NCBI RefSeq assembly: GCF_001282115.1
Contig: NZ_LJBR01000006.1
Coordinates: forward strand, 1 to 44,958
Source of the DNA: Streptomyces sp. NRRL B-24085
GTDB lineage: Bacteria > Actinomycetota > Actinomycetes > Streptomycetales > Streptomycetaceae
Reading direction: 5' to 3'
Length of the DNA stretch: 44,958 bases
Under the pieces are notes generated by a model. The model saw only the letters and a list, made by a program, of their open reading frames with translations, searched no databases and was not told the DNA's origin. This document shows, piece after piece, positions 15,470 through 24,227 of the stretch. Position 1 is the stretch's first letter; every line of letters starts with the position of its first letter. The translations under genes and the position numbers were made by a program.

Positions 15470-15574
15470 GGAAGGGATCGGGCCGCCCTCGGCCCCTTGC
15501 GAGCGGCCCGTCTTCGTGAAGCGACGACGCTGGCGGCGAGGGCGCCCCGCGGAACGGCCTTGTTCCGCCTGGCC
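15437..15574. repeat. 25-bp inverted repeat pair with 88-nt spacer
   Basis: The left arm (15437-15461) and right arm (15550-15574) are complementary at 24 of 25 positions; the mismatch is at 15452. The left arm encodes the last residues of the GlxA-type regulator. No target-site duplication or transposase is seen. It could be a small mobile-element remnant or a long hairpin enclosing the 15479-15510 stem. Confidence 0.75.
15479..15510 (+). terminator. hairpin after the GlxA-type regulator gene
   Basis: An 8-bp perfect stem, CGGGCCGC with GCGGCCCG, and a 16-base loop start ten bases after the stop codon. It is nested inside the 25-bp inverted repeat. Confidence 0.5.
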
Positions 15575-15803
15575 GACGAGAACCGCCCCGGTGTCGGCTC
15601 CCGCCGGCCGCCGGGGGGAGAGAGTCGTGGCAGCGGTGAATTCCGGAAACCCGCTCCCGCCGACCCGCCGTCGCCCCGTGACCTGGTCCCCAGGAACGAC
15701 AGGCATCCGGATCGAAGCCCGCCCCCGTCCCAAGGCGCCGCCCCGATCAACCTCCGGGCCGATGCCGCTCGGCGGTGGTTGCACAAGGGCGCCCCCGCCC
15801 GTG
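15575..15803. other. gene-free spacer after the inverted repeat
   Basis: Between the right arm of the repeat and the dehydrogenase stop I find no supported gene. A plus-strand frame beginning with GTG after GGGGGGAG runs antisense into the dehydrogenase gene and does not look like a protein. Confidence 0.4.
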
Positions 15804-16538
15804 TCAGCGGCCCGCGAGAGCCGTCCCCGTCTCCTCCGCCAGCGCTTCCAGCAGGCGCTCCTGGAACTCCTCGTCGTGGACGGCGGGATGCGGGTCCTGT
15901 ATCTGCTGGTGGTACCAGTACCCGCCCGTGGTCAACGCCGCCGGCTCGTCGCTCGTCGCGAGCCACTCCTGGGTCCGATGACCGAGCTCCAGATCGTCCG
16001 GAGCGTTGGGTCCGCCCATCCTCGTGGGCACCCAACCGGGATCCACGGCATTGCTCAGCACACCGGGACGCAGCCTCGCCACCGCCGCCGCGAGCGCGGT
16101 GACGAACAGCTTGCTGTCGGCGTACGACCCCGCGCTCCTTCCCCGCCAGTCGACCCCGGTGAGGGCGGGGCGGCCACCGAAGTGCGAGCCGCTGCTCAGG
16201 TACACCAGTCGGCGGGGCCCGGGGAGCAGGGCGGTGAGCAGGTACGGCGCGATGACGTTGACCGGCATCACGGCCGGACCGCTCCACACGCCGGCGTTGT
16301 GGACGACCGCGTCGAGCGGCTCCGCGTCACTGAGCTCGGCCGCGATCCGCCGTACGTCGTCGCGTTCCGCGAAGTCACCCACCACGACGTGGGCCCCGCG
16401 AGCGGCCAGGGCGTCGAGGTCCGCCGCGCGCTGCCCGTTCCGGGCGTGCACGACGACGTCGTGTCCCGCGGACAGGAGCGAGTCCGCAGCGGCACGCCCG
16501 AGTCCCTCCGCGGACCCGGTCACCAGAATCCGGCTCAA
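15804..16538 (-). CDS. short-chain dehydrogenase/reductase
   Basis: The 244-residue product has the SDR hallmarks: cofactor loop TGSAEGLG (about 7-14), VVVHARN giving NADP-type preference through the arginine, DAVVHNAGVW, the catalytic Ser in YLSSGSHFGG and YADSK (Tyr/Lys pair, about 138-142), and the VDPGWVPTRMGG loop. Size and motifs suggest a soluble oxidoreductase with unknown substrate. The start is a TTG at 16538 with GGGAGG ten bases upstream; no ATG or GTG fits the frame near the Rossmann start. The ZIP transporter gene lies 73 nt upstream on the same strand. Confidence 0.9.
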   Translation of the reverse strand: MSRILVTGSAEGLGRAAADSLLSAGHDVVVHARNGQRAADLDALAARGAHVVVGDFAERDDVRRIAAELSDAEPLDAVVHNAGVWSGPAVMPVNVIAPYLLTALLPGPRRLVYLSSGSHFGGRPALTGVDWRGRSAGSYADSKLFVTALAAAVARLRPGVLSNAVDPGWVPTRMGGPNAPDDLELGHRTQEWLATSDEPAALTTGGYWYHQQIQDPHPAVHDEEFQERLLEALAEETGTALAGR

Positions 16539-16611
16539 GAGCGCACCGCCTCCCGATCGATCGTCTCCCTCAAGTCCTCCCTCAAGTGAACCCCCTTCGC
16601 CGTCCGGCCGG

Positions 16612-17373
16612 TCAGGCGTGCGAGAGGGCGAAGGAGACCAGGAAGCCGCTCACGGTGATCAGGCCGATGGCCAGGTGGGCGTCCTCGAACGCCTCGGGGA
16701 TCATCGTGTCGGCGATCATGGCGAGGATCGCCCCCGCCGCCACGGCGGTCACCGTGGCGATCAGGGCGGGTGAGAAGGAGCCGACCACCGTGTAGCCGAG
16801 GACGGCCGACACCGTGCTCGCGGCGGCGATCGCGGCCCACACGCCGAAGACGTACCCCTTGGTGCGGCCGGCCTTCTTCATCCCGGCCGAACTGGACAGC
16901 CCCTCGGGCACGTTGCTGATGAACACCGCCGCCACGGTCACCAGGCTGACCGCGCCGCCGTCGAGCAGGCTGACGCCGATCACCGCGGACTCCGGCACGC
17001 CGTCGAGCAGGGCGCCGAGCGCGAGTGCCGTCCCGGAGCCGCCCTGCTGGGCCTCCGAGGGCTGTGCCGCCGACTGCTGGTGACCGGAGCGCTTGCGGTG
17101 CCGGGCTCCCCGGCGGGCCAGCCACACGTTGCCCGCGGTGTAGGCCACGGCGCCGATCAGGGTGCCGACGGCCGCGGGAGCGAGTCCCGCCTGGTCGTAG
17201 GCCTCCCCGACCAGTTCGAAGGAGACCGCCGACAACAGCACCCCGGCGCCGAACGCCATCACGGTCGCGATCACCTTCTGCGGCACCCGCACCCCGTACC
17301 CCAGCGCGGCACCGAGCAGAAGCGCCGAGCCCGCCACCAGCCCCCACAGCCCAGCCTGTACCACTTCAGCCAT
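16612..17373 (-). CDS. ZIP-family divalent metal transporter
   Basis: The 253-residue membrane protein has about eight helices. A His/Gln-rich cytoplasmic loop (RHRKRSGHQQSAAQ, about 91-104) separates helices 3 and 4. Helices 4 and 5 carry the ZIP signatures GALLDGVPESAVIG and VFISNVPEGLSSS; the usual HxxPE/NxPEG metal motif appears as NVPEG. ZIP proteins import zinc or related cations. It lies about 3.5 kb from the Zur-controlled transport operon, but I see no Zur-like box before it. The start ATG at 17373 opens directly into the first helix. Confidence 0.88.
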   Translation of the reverse strand: MAEVVQAGLWGLVAGSALLLGAALGYGVRVPQKVIATVMAFGAGVLLSAVSFELVGEAYDQAGLAPAAVGTLIGAVAYTAGNVWLARRGARHRKRSGHQQSAAQPSEAQQGGSGTALALGALLDGVPESAVIGVSLLDGGAVSLVTVAAVFISNVPEGLSSSAGMKKAGRTKGYVFGVWAAIAAASTVSAVLGYTVVGSFSPALIATVTAVAAGAILAMIADTMIPEAFEDAHLAIGLITVSGFLVSFALSHA

Positions 17374-17532
17374 GCGGACGCGTCTACCCGGGATGGATGT
17401 GGATCAACACGTTCCGCCGGTCCGCTGAGCCCTGAGCGCTCTCGGCCACGTGTTTGACCAGGCAAGACGGCCGAATCAGGTGATGCTGCGCAGATGCGGG
17501 GAAGAAGTTGCGGCAACCGATGGGAGGTCGTT

Positions 17533-18726
17533 GTGGAGGGTGGAGATCTGGAACTGGGCGAGCTGCTGGCCGCTGCGGAGGCGGCCCCGCCCGGTGAGTC
17601 CGTCGACGTGGTGGCACGCGACCTGCAGAAGAGGCTCGGCGCGGAGCGGGTGTCGTTCCTCTTCGTCGACCTCATCGGGCAGCGGCTGGTACGGCTCGTC
17701 GCGGCCGGCGCCGACGTCGCGGAGCATGCCGGGCCGATCGACCTGCACGGCAGCGTCTACGACGATGTGCTGCGCAGCCAGCGCCAGCACACGGAAGCGG
17801 ACGGCCAGGGCGGGATGCGCGTCATCACCCCGGTCACCAACCGCGGCGACTGCCTCGGCGTCCTGGAGGTGACCTTGCAGGCCGCCGACGACGCCGTGCT
17901 CCAGCAGGTCCGTGACGCGGCCCACGCGCTGGCGTACATCATCGTCACGGACGGACGCTTCACCGACCTGTACCACCTGGGCCGGCGCACCACCGAGACC
18001 AGCCTGGCCGCGGAGATCCAGCACCAGCTCCTTCCCTCGGCGCCCTGCTGCGAGGCGGCCCAGTTCACCCTCGCCGCCGGGCTGGTGCCGGCGGACGACA
18101 TCGGCGGCGACACCTACGACTACACCCTCGAACGCGACACCCTGCATCTGTCGATCACCGACGCGATGGGCCACGACACCAACTCCGCGCTGCTGGCCAC
18201 CCTGCTGGTCGGCGCGCTGCGGCAGGCCCGCCGCAGCGGCTGTGACGCTCTCCGCCAGGCCGACCACGCCCACCGGGCCCTGCTGACCCACAGCCGCGGA
18301 CTGGCCACCGGGCAGTTGCTCTGCGTCGACCTGGGGACGGGGCTGTGCGAACTGGTCAACGCCGGCCACCCCTGGCCGCTGCGGCTGCGCGACGGCACCG
18401 TCGAAGAGGTCAGGCTCGCGGTCAACCTGCCCTTCGGCGTGGTGGCGCCCGGCTCCTACCGGCTCCAGGAACTGCAACTGCGGCCCGGGGACCGGCTGAT
18501 CCTGCTCACCGACGGGATGCTGGAACGCGGTGCCGCGACGGCCGACCTGACCTCCGTCATCCATGACACCGCCGCCCTGCATCCGCGGGAAGCCGTCCGG
18601 GCCATGACCGGGGCGGTGCTCGACGCCTGCCACGGCAGCCTCAGGGACGACGCCACGGTCGTGGTCCTGGACTGGCACGGCGATCGCCGCCGGGACGCCG
18701 AAGCCGCCCCGGGATCAGCGGGCTGA
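17533..18726 (+). CDS. SpoIIE/RsbU-type PP2C phosphatase with GAF-like sensor
   Basis: The product has 397 residues. Residues about 15-145 resemble a GAF sensor (VARDLQKRLGAERVSFLFVDL, then RVITPVTNRGDCLGVLEVT). Residues about 165-385 are the SpoIIE phosphatase core with DDIGGDTYDY, ITDAMGHDTNSALLATLL, NAGHPWPLRLR, LLTDGMLERG and the last metal ligand in LRDDATVVVLDW. It should dephosphorylate an anti-sigma antagonist such as the STAS protein encoded just downstream on the other strand. The GTG at 17533 is chosen for GGGAGG five bases upstream; the frame also allows an ATG at 17494. The stop codon lies inside a strong terminator hairpin. Confidence 0.9.
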   Translation: MEGGDLELGELLAAAEAAPPGESVDVVARDLQKRLGAERVSFLFVDLIGQRLVRLVAAGADVAEHAGPIDLHGSVYDDVLRSQRQHTEADGQGGMRVITPVTNRGDCLGVLEVTLQAADDAVLQQVRDAAHALAYIIVTDGRFTDLYHLGRRTTETSLAAEIQHQLLPSAPCCEAAQFTLAAGLVPADDIGGDTYDYTLERDTLHLSITDAMGHDTNSALLATLLVGALRQARRSGCDALRQADHAHRALLTHSRGLATGQLLCVDLGTGLCELVNAGHPWPLRLRDGTVEEVRLAVNLPFGVVAPGSYRLQELQLRPGDRLILLTDGMLERGAATADLTSVIHDTAALHPREAVRAMTGAVLDACHGSLRDDATVVVLDWHGDRRRDAEAAPGSAG

Positions 18727-18735
18727 TCCCGGGGC
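18706..18735. terminator. terminator overlapping the phosphatase stop codon
   Basis: A 12-bp perfect stem (GCCCCGGGATCA and complement) with a 6-base loop. The phosphatase TGA (18724-18726) is the start of the right arm. It probably serves both convergent genes. Confidence 0.8.
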
Positions 18736-18777
18736 GGGGAGAGATCGGCGGGACAGCCTCGCGCGGTTCCCCGCCGT

Positions 18778-19182
18778 CTACGGTCGGCGAAGGACCTCGG
18801 TGTCCGTGCCCGGGTCGAGTGCCTGCTCCAGCGTGGGACGGCAGGGGATGACGGAGTCCAGGCCGACGAGTTGGACGACCCGCATCACCGGCTCCTGCGC
18901 GGCGGCCAGACGCAGCCATCCCCCGGCCGCGCCGACCTGGTGGTGGACGTGGACGAAGACGTTGATGCCGGTGGAGTCCAGGAAGGTCACCCCGCTGAGG
19001 TCCGCCACGACACGCGGTGGCGGGCCGTCGTCGTCGAGGTCCTGGGGCAGCAGTGCGGTCGTCAGCACGTCCTTGACATCGTGGTCGATGTCCCCGCGCA
19101 GCGTCACCACACGGATGCCGTCGACAGTGGAGTGCGCGACGGACAGCCGTTCCGGTCGTCCTGTGGGTGATATGTCGGTCAC
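18778..19182 (-). CDS. STAS-domain anti-sigma factor antagonist (RsbV/SpoIIAA type)
   Basis: The 134-residue product has the full STAS fold: GIRVVTLRGDIDHD, RVVADLSGVTFLDSTGINVF and GGWLRLAAAQEPVMRVVQLVGLDSVIP. Ser70 in FLDSTG is the site phosphorylated by an RsbW/SpoIIAB-type kinase and restored by an RsbU-type phosphatase. Both partners flank it here: kinase-like gene divergent, phosphatase gene convergent. The GTG at 19182 has GAGGAAC immediately upstream. A C-terminal tail rich in Asp/Thr/Arg follows the fold. No sigma factor gene of the SigB family is in the window, so the final target is unknown. Confidence 0.92.
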   Translation of the reverse strand: MTDISPTGRPERLSVAHSTVDGIRVVTLRGDIDHDVKDVLTTALLPQDLDDDGPPPRVVADLSGVTFLDSTGINVFVHVHHQVGAAGGWLRLAAAQEPVMRVVQLVGLDSVIPCRPTLEQALDPGTDTEVLRRP

Positions 19183-19269
19183 CGTTCCTCACCTGAAATG
19201 GGGCTGCGGGGGGCAGCGTCAGCGGATGATTCTGCCGCACCAGGCCCCCTGGTTGCACCAGGCCGACTC

Positions 19270-19279
19270 TGTTCGAACA
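19270..19279. promoter_or_regulatory. TGTTCGAACA palindrome between STAS and kinase genes
   Basis: A perfect 10-bp palindrome sits in the middle of the 163-nt divergent region. It does not fit the longer actinobacterial LexA box. It may bind a shared regulator; the evidence is weak. Confidence 0.3.
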
Positions 19280-19345
19280 TGGTCTCCGGCGGGCATACCA
19301 GTGGATCCGGAGGGCACTCGCGCGGAGACGAGGAGGACAGGGCTG

Positions 19346-19801
19346 ATGCTGGTGGGTTCGTCATCCGAGAACGGGGACCGCAGGGAGCGTGGTTCCCTCC
19401 TTCAGCGGGCCGGCTTCGCGCTGGCCGGGGACGAGGGGTGCATCGCGCGGGCCCGGCGGCACGCCGCCGACTTCCTCTCCCGGCTCCGGGACAGGCATGG
19501 CCGGGGCGTCTCCGCGTACACCGTGGGGACGGTCCAGCTCATCGTGAGTGAGCTGGTCACCAACGCCCTCAAGTACGCCCCGGGACCCGTCCGCATGGAG
19601 CTGCGCGTGACCGGCGCGGGTGTGGAGGTCGTCGTCGAGGACAGCAACCCCGCCCTGCCCGCGGCGCACGCCACCGACCCGGACCGCGTCGGCCGGCACG
19701 GCCTGGAGATCGTCCGGGCCGTCGCCGAGGACCTCGACATCCAGCGGCTGGCACCCGGCAAGCGCATCACCGCCCGTATCGCCCTGACCGGCCTCTGCTG
19801 A
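19346..19801 (+). CDS. RsbW-like HATPase (anti-sigma factor/serine kinase family)
   Basis: The 151-residue product is a single GHKL ATPase domain: N-box LIVSELVTNALKYAPG (about 68-83) with the catalytic Glu/Asn, a G1 region VVVEDSNPALP and the G2 box GRHGLEIVRAVAEDL. Streptomyces has many such proteins; some phosphorylate STAS antagonists and bind sigma factors. The divergent STAS gene is the obvious partner. The G1 box lacks the usual DxGxG glycines, which is common in the streptomycete subgroup. The ATG at 19346 has AGGAGG nine bases upstream. Confidence 0.9.
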   Translation: MLVGSSSENGDRRERGSLLQRAGFALAGDEGCIARARRHAADFLSRLRDRHGRGVSAYTVGTVQLIVSELVTNALKYAPGPVRMELRVTGAGVEVVVEDSNPALPAAHATDPDRVGRHGLEIVRAVAEDLDIQRLAPGKRITARIALTGLC

Positions 19802-19972
19802 AACGGCCTCCGGGCCGGACGCCGGCCCGGATCCGGACCCGCTCGGCCGCGCCCGGGCGGAGGAACCGTCCGGCGAGCCGGAGGAACACGAGGTGAGGAG
19901 CGCCAACACGCAAGCGGTGACCGCGGCGACGGCTGCGGTGGACGACGTCCTTCTACGCATCATGACGCCCAT
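19802..19972 (-). other. lipoprotein-signal-like open frame, possible gene remnant
   Basis: On the minus strand from ATG 19972 (also 19963 and 19960) the frame reads a textbook lipoprotein leader: RRR, a hydrophobic stretch and LLTSCSS, then a Ser/Gly/Pro-rich linker. GGGGG lies four bases before 19972. The frame then continues antisense through the kinase gene to 19361, which is unlikely to be a protein. It could be the surviving 5' end of a lost lipoprotein gene, or chance. Confidence 0.3.
19809..19831 (+). terminator. terminator of the HATPase gene
   Basis: A 10-bp perfect stem (TCCGGGCCGG and complement) with loop ACG starts eight bases after the stop codon. Confidence 0.7.
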
Positions 19973-20131
19973 TGAACCCCCACCGCCCGCCTCGTCGGCA
20001 GGCCGCCGCCCGGGACCCCGTCGCCGGCCCGGGGCCACACGGAAGCGTGCACCCACGCGCGTCCCCACCACCCCGGCGGGGGAGAATGGGGCCCGTACCC
20101 CAACGGTCGACCCTTGCGGAGGAGCGGGTAA

Positions 20132-21772
<1,641 letters not shown>

Positions 21773-21788
21773 CCCGGCGCCCGGCCCC

Positions 21789-21823
21789 GGCCCGCGGCCG
21801 TGACCAGATCACGGCCGCGGGCC
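21789..21823 (+). terminator. terminator of pgm
   Basis: A 15-bp perfect stem with a 5-base loop (CCAGA) starts 16 bases after the pgm stop. It is one of the strongest hairpins in the window. Confidence 0.85.
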
Positions 21824-21912
21824 CTGCCCGTGCCCTCTCTGTGACGGATCCCTCACCGCGCCCCTCGCGGAAACGGTCGCCGTACCCCCCACCAGGGACG
21901 ATCGTGGGCGGC

Positions 21913-22812
21913 ATGAACGATCGCGACGAGGCGACGCACGACGAGGCCGACGAGGTCCGCCGCTTCTGGGGCCGGCTCGGACTGCCGGGCCTGATCGACG
22001 TCCACACCCACTTCATGCCCGAGCGGGTCCTGCACAAGGTCTGGGAGTACTTCGACAGCAACGGGCCGCTGATCGGCGGGCTGGGCTGGCCGATCACGTA
22101 CCGGAAGGCGGAGGACGAGAGAACGGCCCTGCTGCGCGGGTTCGGCGTCCGGGCCTTCACCGCGATGCTCTACCCCCACAAACCCGGCATGGCCAGGTGG
22201 CTGAACGGATGGGCGGCCGACTTCGCCCGCCGCACCCCCGACTGCCTGCACACCGCCACCCTCTACCCCGAGCCGGACGTCGAGACGTACGTGCGCGAGG
22301 CCGTCGAAGCGGGGGCGCGGGTCTTCAAGGCGCACGTCCAGGTCGGCGGCTACGACCCCGCCGCCGACCTCCTCCAGGGGGCCTGGGGGCTGCTGGCCGA
22401 GGCGGGCGTCCCCGTGGTGATCCACTGCGGCTCCGGGCCCGCGCCCGGCAAGCACACCGGTCCCGGGCCGATCGCGCGGGTCCTGGCCCGGCACCCGGGG
22501 CTGCGGCTGATCGTCGCGCACATGGGGATGCCGGAGTACGAGGAGTTCTTCGACCTCGCCGAACGGTACGACCAGGTGCGTCTGGACACGACGATGGCGT
22601 TCACCGACTTCACCGAGGACTTCATGCCGTTCCCGCGCCGCGCGCTGCCCCGGCTCGCCGCCCTCGGCGACCGCGTCCTGCTGGGCTCCGACTTCCCCAG
22701 CATCCCCTACCCCTACCTGCACCAGCTGCACGCCCTGGAACGCCTGGACCTGGGAGCGGAGTGGCTGCGGGCCGTCTGCCACGACAACGCGAGCAGGCTG
22801 TTCGACGTGTGA
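21913..22812 (+). CDS. amidohydrolase-2 family metal-dependent hydrolase
   Basis: The 299-residue product is a TIM-barrel amidohydrolase (ACMSD/dihydroxybenzoate decarboxylase superfamily): metal motif DVHTHFMP (about 32-39), HCGSGPAPGKHTG, LIVAHMGMPEYEEF and the late Asp in LLGSDFPSIPYPY. There is no signal peptide. Members decarboxylate or hydrolyse ring compounds and lactones; the substrate is unknown. The ATG at 21913 is chosen; a GTG at 21904 behind AGGGA is possible. The gene lies about 90 nt after the pgm terminator, so it is transcribed separately, and ends before a strong hairpin. Confidence 0.87.
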   Translation: MNDRDEATHDEADEVRRFWGRLGLPGLIDVHTHFMPERVLHKVWEYFDSNGPLIGGLGWPITYRKAEDERTALLRGFGVRAFTAMLYPHKPGMARWLNGWAADFARRTPDCLHTATLYPEPDVETYVREAVEAGARVFKAHVQVGGYDPAADLLQGAWGLLAEAGVPVVIHCGSGPAPGKHTGPGPIARVLARHPGLRLIVAHMGMPEYEEFFDLAERYDQVRLDTTMAFTDFTEDFMPFPRRALPRLAALGDRVLLGSDFPSIPYPYLHQLHALERLDLGAEWLRAVCHDNASRLFDV

Positions 22813-22840
22813 CACCGCCATCTGGCCCGGGCGCCCGCCG

Positions 22841-22901
22841 ACGGCCCTGAGGATGGAGGAAGGGCCGTCGCGACCTCCCCAGGTGAGACGGCCCTTCCTC
22901 C
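22841..22901 (+). terminator. strong terminator with a competing upstream arm
   Basis: A 15-bp perfect stem (22855-22869 with 22887-22901) and 17-base loop follows the amidohydrolase gene. A third segment, ACGGCCCT at 22841-22848, repeats part of the right arm and can pair with 22861-22868 instead, so two exclusive folds exist. Confidence 0.75.
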
Positions 22902-22966
22902 GGGTAAGCATCGACTCTGCTACCCCGAAGATCCGGACTCATGCCCGATCTTTCCGGGAGGGCTGA

Positions 22967-22994
22967 GCGGGCGCCCCTCTCGGGGCCCGCCCGC
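22967..22994 (-). terminator. terminator of the SCO2400-type gene
   Basis: This is a two-part stem (GCCCC/GGGGC, then GCGGGC/GCCCGC across a 2-base bulge) with loop TCTC, immediately after the minus-strand stop codon at 22996. Confidence 0.65.
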
Positions 22995-22995
22995 G

Positions 22996-23898
22996 TCAGT
23001 TGATGCAGAGCAGGTTGAGCACGCACAGCCCCGACGGGTCGGTCGCGGACGACGAGGAGCTGCCCGTCTGCGAGGACTGCGAGCTGTCGCCGCCCGTGCT
23101 CGTGCCGGTGTTCGTGCTCGTCGTGCCGTCCGAGGACGAGGACGAGGACGAGGAAGACGACGAGGACGAGGACGAGTCAGAGGTTCCCGTCGACGTGCCG
23201 GTCGTCCCGGCCGTGCCCGTCGTCGTGGTCGTGGCACTCGTGCCGCCGGTGCCGGCCGTGAGCGTCGAGGAGAGCGAGCCCTGGGACTGCGAGCGCGAGC
23301 CGGTCGTCGCCGTCTGCGTGCGGGAGGTGACGGAGTCCGTGTGGACCGACGACAGGGTCGTGGCGGACGCCGAGTCGGCTGTCCGCCGGTGCGCGCCCGC
23401 CTTCGCGGCGGGAGTGGCCGTCGCCTGCTGTGCCGTGGCGGGCGTCGAGGCCGGCTGGGCGTCGTCCGAGGTGGGCAGCTCCGCCATGCCCATGGCCCGG
23501 GGGTCCGGGGAGGTGGCCGCCTGCGCCCGGGTGTGGGACTGCTGGCTCATCGCGGTGACGGTCAGGCCGCCGCCGACGAGGGCGACGGCGGTCGCGACCA
23601 CGGCCTTGCGCTGGTTCTTCTTCCAGCGGGCCCGCTGGCGCCGCCGTGCCGCCCGGCCCTCCGTCAGCACCGGCCCGTCCACCACGTCCTCGGACGCGAC
23701 ACCGGGGTCGGTGTCGGCCGCCGGCTCCTCGGGGAGCCCCGCGTCGTGCCACTCGGGTGCTTCGTCCCACGCCGCGGCCGCCGTGCCGGTCGTCGTGCCG
23801 ACGTGGGCGGGGGGAGCGATGTCCGGGGCGTAGGCGCCGCATCCGGGACACGCCAGGGCGCCGTTGAGATGCCGACGGCACGAGGAGCAGTAGTCCAT
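22996..23898 (-). CDS. SCO2400-type zinc-ribbon membrane protein with Ser/Thr-rich extracellular tail
   Basis: The product has 300 residues. The N-terminus is a zinc ribbon (CSSCRRHLNGALACPGCG, two CxxC pairs, residues 4-21) followed by an acidic linker, a basic patch (GRAARRRQRARWKKNQRK) and one helix (AVVATAVALVGGGLTV, about 100-118). The rest is low-complexity Ser/Thr/Gly/Ala, including 15 consecutive serines, and ends with CVLNLLCIN, where two cysteines could form a disulfide. I recognise the start as the SCO2400 family; its function is unknown. Predicted topology: ribbon inside, Ser/Thr tail outside. The ATG at 23898 has AGGAAG five bases upstream; an upstream ATG (23925) lacks one. Confidence 0.85.
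   Translation of the reverse strand: MDYCSSCRRHLNGALACPGCGAYAPDIAPPAHVGTTTGTAAAAWDEAPEWHDAGLPEEPAADTDPGVASEDVVDGPVLTEGRAARRRQRARWKKNQRKAVVATAVALVGGGLTVTAMSQQSHTRAQAATSPDPRAMGMAELPTSDDAQPASTPATAQQATATPAAKAGAHRRTADSASATTLSSVHTDSVTSRTQTATTGSRSQSQGSLSSTLTAGTGGTSATTTTTGTAGTTGTSTGTSDSSSSSSSSSSSSSSSDGTTSTNTGTSTGGDSSQSSQTGSSSSSATDPSGLCVLNLLCIN
23131..23175 (-). repeat. poly-serine codon tract, hexanucleotide microsatellite
   Basis: Forty-five bases encode 15 serines, mostly alternating TCC and TCG codons, so the DNA is a GAGGAC-type 6-base tandem repeat with one interruption (TCT). Slipped-strand pairing could change the serine number in steps of two without a frameshift. Confidence 0.9.
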
Positions 23899-24227
23899 CT
23901 GGTCTTCCTGAGTCGACTGCACCATCGGCCCGATGGCCGTGGCCGGTCTCGTTCGCACGGGGGATCGAGCCGGAGGCAAAAGTAGCGAGGCTTTCGAAAG
24001 GCGGTGTGCAGCCTGTGTGATGCTCCTGCGCAGATGTCCGAGGGGTGCGATGGGCGCGAGGGGCGTACGTCGGATTCACGCCACTTGTCCGAGATGCGAC
24101 CCCCGCGGTGTGGCCCGACCGGGTGGGCTGGCGGCCAACGCGGGCCCCGTTACGGCGAGTTGGCCGTGCACGGGGCCCGCTCCGCAGGGCCGGTGCCGTG
24201 GACCGGGCTCAGGAAGCCCGTCGATGG
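23899..24227. other. intergenic region between SCO2400-type and HAF-repeat genes
   Basis: No gene is supported. It holds the terminator at 24140-24180 and a perfect 10-bp palindrome CTTTCGAAAG at 23991-24000, about 93 bases upstream of the SCO2400-type start, in the place expected for its promoter or operator. Confidence 0.5.
24140..24180 (-). terminator. terminator of the HAF-repeat protein gene
   Basis: An 11-bp perfect stem (GCGGGCCCCGT and complement) with a 19-base loop, about 48 bases downstream of the minus-strand stop. Confidence 0.65.

Noticed and set aside
15385..16287. 300-codon minus-strand frame overlapping the short-chain dehydrogenase
   Set aside because: Arg-rich shadow of the dehydrogenase and of the inverted-repeat region, with no domain.
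17374..17532. Zur box upstream of the ZIP transporter gene
   Set aside because: I found no AAAATGATTTT-like sequence between the ZIP start and the phosphatase gene; the ZIP gene is not evidently part of the Zur regulon.
19270..19279. LexA (SOS) box
   Set aside because: TGTTCGAACA lacks the spaced CGAAC-N4-GTTCG arrangement of actinobacterial LexA sites.
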